22,389 nt of DNA, from NCBI GenBank assembly GCA_016296165.1, contig JAEDJV010000025.1, forward strand, positions 1-22,389, given 5' to 3'. This document shows, piece after piece, positions 1 through 6,697 of this stretch. The DNA is from Oscillospiraceae bacterium. GTDB lineage: Bacteria; Bacillota; Clostridia; Oscillospirales; Ruminococcaceae. Position 1 is the first letter of the stretch, and every line of letters begins with the position of its first letter. Made by a program: the position numbers and the translations under genes. The notes beneath the pieces are model-generated. The model made no database searches. It saw nothing but the letters and a program-made list of their open reading frames with translations, and had not been told where the DNA came from.

Positions 1-223
1 CAAGCATGCTTCTTGTTCCTTCATGCGGGTTCTGCTCGTCAGCTGTAAGTTTTGTGTTCACGCCAACGTTACACCAGCCTTCGTATTCTGCGTCGAAGCC
101 GTTTTCAACATAGTTTACGGAATCCGCACTGATATTTGAAAGTGGATTATCAGGAAAAATTCCGAATGTACAAGCTGACATCACCAAGGCTGTAACCGCC
201 GCACTGAATTTTTTTACATTCAT
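1..223 (-). CDS. Secreted protein, N-terminal fragment (probable carbohydrate-active protein)
   Basis: Only the first 74 codons are inside the window; the gene runs off the left edge. The ATG at 223 is preceded by a GGGAGG ribosome binding site (236-231) at 7 nt. The protein starts MNVKKFSAAVTALVMSACTF, a basic N-region followed by a hydrophobic core, and a likely signal-peptidase cut falls after the SNISA near residue 35. The mature start contains YVENGFDAEYEGW and, further on, HEGTRSML. This opening (an NGF-E-W strand, then a G-SM-L strand) resembles the beta-sandwich carbohydrate-binding modules (CBM22/CBM4-like) found at the front of ruminococcal glycoside hydrolases. The fold assignment is inference from about 40 residues. 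The gene is divergent from the dockerin-GH16 gene, which fits a secreted plant-cell-wall enzyme. A cysteine at residue 18 gives a poor lipobox (MSAC), so I favour a secreted rather than a lipoprotein form. Confidence 0.75.
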   Translation of the reverse strand, partial: MNVKKFSAAVTALVMSACTFGIFPDNPLSNISADSVNYVENGFDAEYEGWCNVGVNTKLTADEQNPHEGTRSML

Positions 224-772
224 ACTTTATCCTCCCATTTAAAAATTTAATCCGGTCATCCTGTCTTATTCAGGCACCATCAAATCGCAATTAATATGAA
301 AATAGAATTTTTTTATTTTTTTATTTTTTTATATATCTGTATTCACGATTTGAATCATAACAACCGCAGGAATATCAAAAAAAACCATGCAATTTATTAA
401 CCGTTAATTTGAAATTTGTACTATATCGTAAATATAAACAAATTCAAACCAAATTTGTATTTTTTTTAAAAATGCACAAATTTTTATGACATTCTCTCTG
501 ATTATACTTCAATTCTAACATAGTTAAAAATCATAAACAACCCACATTTTGCATTTTTGGTGGAGAAAATCCACATGTACACCATGTAAACATACAAATT
601 TAAACCAGGCTGCGATTGTGATAAGGTTAAAATATTATTATTTTCAGCAAAATAGAGATATAAAATATTTCCGTTAAAATATACAATAATATCAAGACAA
701 CAGCATAAAAAATAATCAGTTTCCCACCGATATTATTTTTTATTCGTTTTTATTTAATAAGGAGGTTTATCA
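224..772. other. Divergent AT-rich intergenic region upstream of two secreted-protein genes
   Basis: About 550 bases without a convincing gene. It contains T-rich runs (308-332), a 7-bp inverted repeat ACAAATT/AATTTGT (438-444 and 452-458), a 5-bp hairpin GTGGA/TCCAC (560-564 and 570-574) directly followed by CATG-TACAC-CATG (574-586), and the A/U hairpin listed separately at 707-741. No sigma-A promoter with both elements close to consensus is evident for either gene, so their transcription may need an activator. The octamer TATCGTAA (424-431) recurs upstream of the GH5 gene at 4379-4386. The operator roles are guesses; only the base patterns are seen. Confidence 0.5.
707..741 (+). promoter_or_regulatory. 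A/U-only hairpin just upstream of the GH16 ribosome binding site
   Basis: AAAAAATAAT (707-716) and ATTATTTTTT (732-741) are perfect 10-bp inverted repeats around a 15-nt loop. The structure ends about 18 nt before the AAGGAGG ribosome binding site (759-765) of the dockerin-GH16 gene. If transcription starts upstream, it would form a weak stem in the 5' leader and could affect mRNA stability or translation. It could equally be chance in A/T-rich DNA, or a protein-binding palindrome at DNA level. Confidence 0.35.
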
Positions 773-3208
773 ATGACAAAGTTTCATAAAAAAGCTTTAT
801 CAATCCTTCTCGTAGGTATGGTTGCTGCCGGGTCAATAGGTACAGTTGCAGCTCTTGCAGGAGGAGACATTAACAATGACTCAAAGATCAACTCCGGGGA
901 CGTAGTATCTCTCACAGATTATTTTCTCGGAAAAACAGGATATGCTTCAAACACAGATGTAAATGGTGACGGAAAGGTAAATATTCTTGATGTGATCACT
1001 CTTAAGGAAGCTGTTCTTTCCGGAAATACAGGTAGTTCTTCATTCGAGGATTTTGGTACACCTATGAATGCAAATGCTACAATGGTTGAAGACTTCAGAG
1101 ACGGAAAGTCAGACTTCTTTATCGCTTCAGAAGGATGGACAAACGGCAAACCTTTCGACTGCTGGTGGTATGCTGAAAACACATCCCTTGCAAACGGATG
1201 TCTTGAACTTACTATTGACAAGGAACGCAGCGCTGATGACAAGAATCCTGACTGGGACCCTGCTTACTCAGGAGCTGAATACAGAACAAAGAAGAACTAC
1301 GGTTACGGCTATTACGAAACATCAATGCAGGCTATAAAGAATGACGGCGTTGTTTCTTCGTTCTTTACTTACACAGGTCCTTCCGAAGACAATCCATGGG
1401 ATGAAATTGACATCGAAATTCTCGGTAAGGATACTACTAAAGTACAGCTCAACTACTATACTAATGGTCAGGGCGGTCATGAGTATATGTATGATCTCGG
1501 ATTTGATGCTTCTGAAGGTTACCATACATATGGCTTTGACTGGCAGCCAGACAAAATAACATGGTATGTTGACGGTAAGAAGGTTTATGAAGCTACACAG
1601 AATATTCCTTCAACACCAGGTAAAATCATGATGAATACATGGCCGGGAAGAACTGTTGATGACTGGCTCAAGGCTTATGACGGAAAGACTCCTCTTACAG
1701 CACATTATCAGTGGGTAACATTTAATGAATCCGAAACTGCTCAACAGCCTGGACAGCCTGGACAGCCTGAACAGCCAGGTACAATTAAGGATTTCGGTAC
1801 TCCTATGAAGAGTGGTACAACGATGTCCGAAGACTTCAGAGACGGTAAGTCAACAAACTTCATTGCCTCTGACGGATGGACAAACGGCAAGCCTTTTGAC
1901 TGCTGGTGGTACAAAGAAAACACTTCACTTGAAGGCGGCTATCTTACACTCACAGTTGACAAGGAACGCAATGCTGCTGACAAAAACCCTGACTGGGATC
2001 CGGGATATTCAGGCGCTGAATACAGAACAAATGATTTCTTTGGCTACGGTTACTATGAAACATCAATGCAGGCTATAAAGAATGACGGTATCGTTTCATC
2101 ATTCTTTACTTACACAGGTCCTTCCGACGATAATCCATGGGATGAAATTGACATCGAAATTCTCGGTAAGGATACTACAAAGGTTCAGCTCAACTACTAT
2201 AAGAATGGTCAGGGCGGTCACGAGTTCATGTACGATCTTGGATTTGACGCTTCAGAAGGTTTCCACACATATGGTTTCGACTGGCAGCCTGATCACATCA
2301 CCTGGTATGTTGACGGTAAGGCAGTTCATACAATGACAGGTGATATGCCTAATACTCCTGGCAAGATAATGATGAACGCATGGCCTGGACGTACCGTTGA
2401 TGAATGGCTCGCTCCTTATAACGGAAACACACCACTCAACGCACGTTATCAGTGGGTAACATATACAAAGAGCGAAAGCTCACAGAATCCGTCCGGACCA
2501 AGCAATCCTGGAAACACATCAGGTGTTCTTGAATTTAATAAAAACGCAACAATGGTTTCAAACTTCTCTGCCGGTCAGGCAGGTGACTTCTTCGCTTCTG
2601 ACGGATGGACAAACGGCAAGCCTTTTGACTGTTACTGGTACAAGCAGAATGCAGTTATAAAGAATAACCTGCTCGAACTCTCTATCACATCCAAGTACGG
2701 AGCAAATGACGGAAACACGAGTGACTGGCAGCCTGGATACGGCGGCGGTGAATTCCGCACTAATGATTTCTATCATTACGGATACTATGAAACATCAATG
2801 AAGGCAATTAAGAATGACGGTGTTGTTTCTTCATTCTTTACTTATACAGGTCCTTCAGACGGTAATCCTTGGGATGAAATCGACATCGAAATTCTCGGCA
2901 AAGATACTACAAAAGTTCAGCTCAACTACTACAAGGATGGTCAGGGCGGACACGAATTCATGTACGATCTTGGATTTGATTCATCTCAGGAATTCCACAG
3001 ATATGGATTTGACTGGCAGCCTGATCACATTACCTGGTATGTAGACGGCAATCCTGTTCATACAATGTGGGGTGACATGCCTAAGACTCCAGGTAAGATT
3101 ATGATGAACGCATGGCCTGGAAAAACAGTTCCTGAATGGCTCAAGGACTTCAATGGCAAAACTCCTCTTACTGCTTATTACCAGTGGGTTACTTTCAACA
3201 AGCAGTAA
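773..3208 (+). CDS. Dockerin-bearing triple-GH16 endo-beta-1,3-1,4-glucanase (lichenase)
   Basis: This is a secreted 811-residue enzyme predicted to cut mixed-linkage beta-glucan. Residues 1-29 are a signal peptide. Residues 31-84 form a type I dockerin with two calcium-loop repeats (GDINNDSKINSGD and TDVNGDGKVNILD), which would dock the enzyme onto a cohesin scaffold. Three GH16 lichenase domains follow at about 93-318, 339-566 and 586-809, joined by Pro/Gly/Gln- and Ser/Pro/Asn-rich linkers. Each keeps the catalytic DEIDIE motif: nucleophile and acid/base E211/E215, E458/E462 and E702/E706. Each also keeps a GWTNGKPFDC substrate-cleft motif, so all three should be active. The start has AAGGAGG 7 nt upstream. 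GH16 lichenases are usually single-domain; three in a row is unusual. Family and specificity follow from established GH16 motifs; the actual substrate preference of each copy is unknown. Confidence 0.93.
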   Translation: MTKFHKKALSILLVGMVAAGSIGTVAALAGGDINNDSKINSGDVVSLTDYFLGKTGYASNTDVNGDGKVNILDVITLKEAVLSGNTGSSSFEDFGTPMNANATMVEDFRDGKSDFFIASEGWTNGKPFDCWWYAENTSLANGCLELTIDKERSADDKNPDWDPAYSGAEYRTKKNYGYGYYETSMQAIKNDGVVSSFFTYTGPSEDNPWDEIDIEILGKDTTKVQLNYYTNGQGGHEYMYDLGFDASEGYHTYGFDWQPDKITWYVDGKKVYEATQNIPSTPGKIMMNTWPGRTVDDWLKAYDGKTPLTAHYQWVTFNESETAQQPGQPGQPEQPGTIKDFGTPMKSGTTMSEDFRDGKSTNFIASDGWTNGKPFDCWWYKENTSLEGGYLTLTVDKERNAADKNPDWDPGYSGAEYRTNDFFGYGYYETSMQAIKNDGIVSSFFTYTGPSDDNPWDEIDIEILGKDTTKVQLNYYKNGQGGHEFMYDLGFDASEGFHTYGFDWQPDHITWYVDGKAVHTMTGDMPNTPGKIMMNAWPGRTVDEWLAPYNGNTPLNARYQWVTYTKSESSQNPSGPSNPGNTSGVLEFNKNATMVSNFSAGQAGDFFASDGWTNGKPFDCYWYKQNAVIKNNLLELSITSKYGANDGNTSDWQPGYGGGEFRTNDFYHYGYYETSMKAIKNDGVVSSFFTYTGPSDGNPWDEIDIEILGKDTTKVQLNYYKDGQGGHEFMYDLGFDSSQEFHRYGFDWQPDHITWYVDGNPVHTMWGDMPKTPGKIMMNAWPGKTVPEWLKDFNGKTPLTAYYQWVTFNKQ
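1049..3199 (+). repeat. Three tandem copies of a lichenase domain, highly similar at DNA level
   Basis: The coding segments for the GH16 domains lie at about 1049-1726, 1787-2470 and 2528-3199. The catalytic motifs are spaced 741 and 732 nt apart. Around the active site (from 1394, 2135 and 2867) long stretches are identical or differ only at occasional third positions, such as the run encoding DEIDIEILGKDTTKVQLNYY. The third copy differs most, in its first 75 residues and in having a different linker. This fits intragenic duplication with later divergence or gene conversion, and such repeats are prone to recombination. Confidence 0.85.
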
Positions 3209-3270
3209 TCTCATTCAATTAATCTTTAATGGTCCTGCTGAACGTCATTAGCAGACCTGTAATAAAAAAG

Positions 3271-3300
3271 AACTCCGTCGAAAAACGGCGGAGTTTCTGT
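3271..3300. terminator. Bidirectional intrinsic terminator between GH16 and AraC genes
   Basis: The stem AACTCCGTCG (3271-3280) pairs with CGGCGGAGTT (3286-3295), 10 bp with one G-U, around an AAAAA loop. On the plus strand it is followed by TTTCTGT. On the minus strand the tail is CTTTTTTATTA, a better T-tract. It can therefore end the GH16 transcript and the oppositely oriented AraC transcript. Confidence 0.75.
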
Positions 3301-3373
3301 AAAAAATATTCAAATATTCTATTTTCATATACAAATAAAAAAATACAAAGATATAAATATAACAAATCACAAT

Positions 3374-3408
3374 ACGGCAGTTCCGTTAAGGGCTGCTGTT
3401 TTTGTTTT
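3374..3408 (+). terminator. Possible second plus-strand terminator overlapping the AraC 3' end
   Basis: ACGGCAG (3374-3380) pairs with CTGCTGT (3393-3399) with one G-U pair and a 12-nt loop, followed by TTTTTGTTTTG. It is oriented to stop read-through from the GH16 gene and lies over the last codons of the convergent AraC gene. The stem is short, so this is tentative. Confidence 0.4.
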
Positions 3409-4186
3409 GAGCATTCTCTATAAAATTTTCACCAAAAAAATTATACCTTCGCTTGTACTCGTTTGGTGTCATACCAGTATATTTTTTAAATACTTTAATA
3501 AAATAACTCTGTGTGCTAAAATTAAGGATATTGCTTATCTCAAGTGTGGTTTCACCTGAAAATCTTATCATATTGGTTGCTACCTCAACCTTTTTTATCA
3601 TGACATACTCACTGAAGGTAACACCGGTTTCCGACTTAAACAGTCTCGAAAAATATGGTATGCTAAGTCCAAGATAATCAACAACATCCTGCATTTTTAT
3701 TTTATCGTGAAGATGTTCGCTTATATAATCTATAGCTTTTATCACCTGCTTTGAATATATCTTTGAATTTTTAACCCTCCTCATTCGTTTGGTGAAACTC
3801 ATTATCATCTGATCATGAATTTCATGTACCTCTTTTTCTTCACTACAGACATCCGCCTTCATAATATACACATCGCTGAGGTTATATGCTTCTTCAGGTG
3901 TCATTCCGCTGTTTATGCAGAATCTTGTTATCATTGCAACAGAAACTACAAAATGATACTTGAGGTTTCTGAGGGGATCATTGCTGAGAATACCGTACCC
4001 CCCGCTGCACAGTGGCGTAGCCAGAAGTTTAACCTTTTCTATGTCCCCTGTACATATGCTTTCATAAAAAGCAACTTCCTTTTCAAAAGAAGCATGTTCA
4101 AAATTTTCTTCCCTTTGATTATACATATATTCAAAAAGTGATTTTTTTGTGGCGTTGTCATCATTCATTGTGTTAATTTCATCCAT
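3386..4186 (-). CDS. AraC-family transcriptional regulator
   Basis: This 266-residue protein has a C-terminal AraC-type DNA-binding domain at about 145-248. The first helix-turn-helix lies near MQDVVDYLGLSIPYFSRLFK (165-184), and the second near residues 214-234, followed by the family hallmark TGMTPNEYKRR (237-247). The N-terminal part (about 35-135, with SGGYGILSNDPLRN and a conserved-looking LSD near 103) is a helical domain seen in many Firmicutes AraC regulators. It is not an AraC arabinose cupin, and I cannot name its ligand. The ATG at 4186 has GAGGTGA just upstream; the internal Met7 has no ribosome binding site. The gene is divergent from the GH5 gene and follows the GH16 gene convergently, so control of the local beta-glucan genes, and of itself, is the natural inference. 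Confidence 0.88.
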   Translation of the reverse strand: MDEINTMNDDNATKKSLFEYMYNQREENFEHASFEKEVAFYESICTGDIEKVKLLATPLCSGGYGILSNDPLRNLKYHFVVSVAMITRFCINSGMTPEEAYNLSDVYIMKADVCSEEKEVHEIHDQMIMSFTKRMRRVKNSKIYSKQVIKAIDYISEHLHDKIKMQDVVDYLGLSIPYFSRLFKSETGVTFSEYVMIKKVEVATNMIRFSGETTLEISNILNFSTQSYFIKVFKKYTGMTPNEYKRRYNFFGENFIENAQNKNSSP

Positions 4187-4220
4187 ACAATCACCTCGTG
4201 AAAAAATTTTTACTTATATA

Positions 4221-4249
4221 ATTATATACTAAGAAAACGTGTTTTTCAA
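4221..4249 (-). promoter_or_regulatory. Sigma-A promoter of the AraC-family gene
   Basis: Reading the minus strand: -35 TTGAAA (4249-4244), 17-nt spacer, -10 TATAAT (4226-4221), followed by a leader of about 30 nt. The spacer contains the near-palindrome AAAAC-GT-GTTTT (4234-4245 on the plus strand), a possible operator for autoregulation. The promoter is seen directly; the operator is a guess. Confidence 0.75.
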
Positions 4250-4425
4250 TAAGGAATTATTTTTTTCTTAGCTGAATTTTATCAAAATTTCTAATAAACC
4301 TAAAAAAAATGTTAATAAATTAATATTCATACACATATAAATGATATATTTTTTTTGATAAATACTATATAATAATACTATCGTAATTCAAATAAAATAT
4401 TTTTAAATATCAGGAGTTGATAAAC

Positions 4426-5457
4426 ATGATAAAAAAACTTGAAGGTTTTCAGAAAGGCATTAATCTTGGAGGCTGGCTCTCTCAGGGAGAACTTGATCTT
4501 GGATATATCAATACATTCATTACTGAAGATGATATAAAAAGAATAGCTTCATGGAAAGTTGACCACGTCCGTCTCCCTGTTGATTATGACGTAATACAAG
4601 CATATGACGAAACACCAATTGAATCCGGACACAGATGTATCTTAAACTGCATTGAATGGTGTAAAAAATACGGTCTTAATATAGTTCTGGATCTTCACAA
4701 AACTGCCGGTTATGTGTTTGATGATCAGAAAGGCTCAAACTTCTTCGAAAGCGTTGAACTCCAGGAAAGATTCTACAGAATCTGGGATGATCTCGCAAAG
4801 AGATACAGCAAGTATTCAGACATGCTTATACTCGAAATTCTAAACGAAGTTGTTGACCCTAATGTTGCTGTTCAGTGGAACAAGATCGCCGACAAAGCAA
4901 TCCGTACAATCAGAAACATCTCAAAGGACGTACGCATTATAGTTGGCGGTGTTGAAAACAACTCAATCACTTCAATCAAGCTTCTTGATCCTCCTGCTGA
5001 CGAAAACATCATATATACTTTCCACTGTTATGAACCTCTTATCTACACTCATCAGGGTGCTTGCTGGATTGAAACAATGCCGCTTGACATGAGACTTCCT
5101 TATCCGGCAGATTTTGAGCTGTACAAGGAAAAATCAGCCGAAATACTCGGTGACAGAGCCGGATTCCTTATGGACGAAAGCTTCGGGTTTAACGAAATCG
5201 GTCCTGATTTCTTTGAAAAGCTGTTTAAAGAAGCCATCCAGATTGCAAGTGAACGAGATGTTACCCTCTACTGCGGTGAATATGGTGTTATAGATCGTGC
5301 TAATCCGCATGATTCTATCAGATGGTACCGCGACATAAACTCTGTATTTAACAAATACGGAATCGGTCGTGCTGCATGGACATACAAAGAAAAAGACTTT
5401 GGTCTTATTGGCCCTGCATATGATGAAATAAGAGACGAAATTATTTCCCTTCTTTAA
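4426..5457 (+). CDS. Cytoplasmic GH5-family glycoside hydrolase
   Basis: This is a 343-residue single-domain GH5 TIM-barrel enzyme. Family residues are in order: R49 in DHVRLP, H91 in VLDLHKTAG, acid/base E141 in the LNE that ends strand 4, H200 and Y202 in FHCYEP, nucleophile E285 in YCGEYG, and the cleft tryptophan W318. There is no signal peptide, dockerin or binding module, so it should act inside the cell on imported beta-glucan or cello-/manno-oligosaccharides. The exact substrate cannot be read from sequence. A TTG at 4417 is in frame, but it abuts the AGGAG at 4412-4416. The ATG at 4426 has a proper 9-nt spacing, so I use it. The gene is divergent from the AraC gene, and its promoter is weak (TATAAT at 4368-4373 with no good -35), consistent with activator control. 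A strong terminator follows. Confidence 0.88.
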   Translation: MIKKLEGFQKGINLGGWLSQGELDLGYINTFITEDDIKRIASWKVDHVRLPVDYDVIQAYDETPIESGHRCILNCIEWCKKYGLNIVLDLHKTAGYVFDDQKGSNFFESVELQERFYRIWDDLAKRYSKYSDMLILEILNEVVDPNVAVQWNKIADKAIRTIRNISKDVRIIVGGVENNSITSIKLLDPPADENIIYTFHCYEPLIYTHQGACWIETMPLDMRLPYPADFELYKEKSAEILGDRAGFLMDESFGFNEIGPDFFEKLFKEAIQIASERDVTLYCGEYGVIDRANPHDSIRWYRDINSVFNKYGIGRAAWTYKEKDFGLIGPAYDEIRDEIISLL

Positions 5458-5467
5458 TAAAAAAATT

Positions 5468-5514
5468 ACTTCCGGAGAACAAGTTACAATATATTCTCCG
5501 GAAGTTTTTGTTTT
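5468..5514 (+). terminator. Strong intrinsic terminator after the GH5 gene
   Basis: A perfect 12-bp stem, ACTTCCGGAGAA (5468-5479) with TTCTCCGGAAGT (5494-5505), has a 14-nt loop and is followed by the T-tract TTTTTGTTTT. It starts 10 nt after the GH5 stop codon. Confidence 0.92.
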
Positions 5515-5526
5515 ATAATCTTTTTA

Positions 5527-5706
5527 TGTGCATTATTGATCGAAGTAATGAAAAAACAGTCGATTTACAAAAAATGCTTTGAGATAATTGCCGAAGGCAG
5601 TGGTAAGGATTTTGACCCCATTCTTGCTGAGGCTTTTCTGAATATAAGAGAGTTTGTTATAGAGGCAAGAGAAAATTCTTTAATTATTGCAAATAAGAAA
5701 TACTAA
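5527..5706 (+). pseudogene. Remnant of an HD-GYP-domain protein (C-terminal fragment)
   Basis: The frame ending at the TAA at 5704-5706 contains KCFEIIAEGSGKDFDP and then LAEAFLNIREFV. This closely matches the extreme C-terminus of HD-GYP domains (c-di-GMP phosphodiesterase type), whose usual form is II-x-GSG-x-x-FDP followed by AFL and a trailing helix. Similarity appears to begin near 5527, in a CALLIE stretch that corresponds to the DALxSER segment before it. The rest of the domain, including the HD metal site and the GYP motif, is absent. An ATG at 5548 would give a 52-residue peptide but has no clear ribosome binding site. The fragment lies directly after the GH5 terminator and has its own terminator-like hairpin downstream. 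I read it as a decayed 3' end left after deletion. A functional small protein is possible but less likely. Confidence 0.7.
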
Positions 5707-5725
5707 ACCTCGTTAGAAAAAAACA

Positions 5726-5763
5726 AATACCCTGTGTTTTCTGAATAAACACGGGGTATTTTC
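5726..5763. terminator. Bidirectional terminator-like hairpin after the HD-GYP remnant
   Basis: AATACCCTGTGTTT (5726-5739) pairs with AAACACGGGGTATT (5747-5760), 14 bp with one G-U, around a 7-nt loop. The plus-strand tail is a short T run (5759-5762); the minus-strand tail is TTTGTTTTTTT. It is probably the original terminator of the gene whose 3' end survives just upstream. Confidence 0.75.
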
Positions 5764-5852
5764 AAAGATAATCTTATTTTTTTCTCTGAACAGTAATTTT
5801 TTTGTTATAAAAAATTTTTAAAAATATTTTTCAGTAATAATGGGTAAATATA

Positions 5853-5881
5853 TTGAAAATGTTCCGAAAACTTGCTATAAT
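5853..5881 (+). promoter_or_regulatory. Sigma-A promoter of the parA-like operon
   Basis: -35 TTGAAA (5853-5858), 17-nt spacer, consensus -10 TATAAT (5876-5881). The expected start point near 5888 gives a short leader of about 27 nt before the ATG. Confidence 0.85.
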
Positions 5882-5914
5882 AGTTATAAGTATTAATTAT
5901 TATGAGGTATAGTG

Positions 5915-6679
5915 ATGGCAAGAATTATTTCAGTTATTACCCAAAAGGGCGGGGTTGGAAAAACGACTACGGTAAACGCTCTTGCTGCAACATTGAACAA
6001 AACAGGCAGACGAGTACTCGCTATAGATATGGATCCCCAGGGTAATCTTTCTTTTAGTCTTGGGGCAGAGATAGAAGATGTCCATACTATCTGTGATGTT
6101 ATAAAAAAAGATATGAATGCTCTTGACTGCATCCAGAGATGCAACACAGCTGACGTCATTCCGGCTGATGTTCTTTTAAGCTCAATTGAACTGGATTATA
6201 CCGGAAAAAACAGAGAGTTTTTATTAAGAGAAGCGCTTAATGATGTGAAAAATCTTTATGACTATATTCTTATTGACTCTCCTCCGAGTCTGGGAGTACT
6301 GACAGTAAATGCACTCGCAGCAAGCAAATACGTTATTATGCCTATGCTTCCTGACATTTTCAGCCTTCAGGGAATCACAAAAGTTTATGATGTAATAGAT
6401 CATGTAAGACAAACCTGCAATCCAAAACTCGAAATAGGAGGCATTCTTGTAAACAGATACAACAAACGCTCAAAATTACATAAAGAAGTAATGGGAACTG
6501 CTCAGCTTGTGGCACGTAAGCTTGGTACTCCGGTTTTCAGAACGGTAATCAGAAACAGTCCGGCCATTTCAGAAGCGCAGTCTCTTCAGTGTGATATTAC
6601 GGAATACAGCCGCCGGGTTGCGGCAATAAGGGATTTTAAAACTCTTACAAATGAATTGATTGAACGTGGGGTTCTTTAA
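5915..6679 (+). CDS. ParA/Soj-family ATPase
   Basis: This is a 254-residue cytosolic ParA/MinD-superfamily ATPase. The deviant Walker A is KGGVGKTT (residues 11-18, signature lysine K11 and K16). The switch I region is AIDMDPQGN (37-44), and Walker B is ILIDSPP (118-124). Length and motif spacing match chromosomal Soj/ParA proteins that dimerise on ATP and bind DNA nonspecifically. A GTG at 5912 is only 4 nt from the GAGG at 5904-5907; the adjacent ATG at 5915 is 7 nt away and is preferred. No parB gene and no obvious parS cluster is seen nearby. Instead, a ComFB-domain gene follows after 18 nt, so this is unlikely to be a plasmid or chromosome segregation pair. A role in positioning a protein cargo (as with MinD, FlhG and MipZ relatives) is inference. 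Confidence 0.9.
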   Translation: MARIISVITQKGGVGKTTTVNALAATLNKTGRRVLAIDMDPQGNLSFSLGAEIEDVHTICDVIKKDMNALDCIQRCNTADVIPADVLLSSIELDYTGKNREFLLREALNDVKNLYDYILIDSPPSLGVLTVNALAASKYVIMPMLPDIFSLQGITKVYDVIDHVRQTCNPKLEIGGILVNRYNKRSKLHKEVMGTAQLVARKLGTPVFRTVIRNSPAISEAQSLQCDITEYSRRVAAIRDFKTLTNELIERGVL

Positions 6680-6697
6680 GATAATGGAGGAAATGAT

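Noticed and set aside
919..3044. Several 60-108-codon open frames on both strands within the lichenase gene
   Set aside because: They recur at the same place in each repeat, lack ribosome binding sites, and are explained by the codon pattern of the GH16 frame.
3229..3423. 64-codon plus-strand frame between the GH16 and AraC genes
   Set aside because: It runs through a terminator hairpin and into the end of the AraC gene, is low-complexity Lys/Asn/Tyr-rich, and has no ribosome binding site.
4417..4425. TTG start for the GH5 gene, three codons upstream
   Set aside because: It directly abuts the AGGAG ribosome binding site; the ATG at 4426 has correct 9-nt spacing.
5548..5706. Functional 52-residue small protein
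   Set aside because: No ribosome binding site, and HD-GYP-like similarity continues upstream of the ATG, so a gene remnant explains it better.
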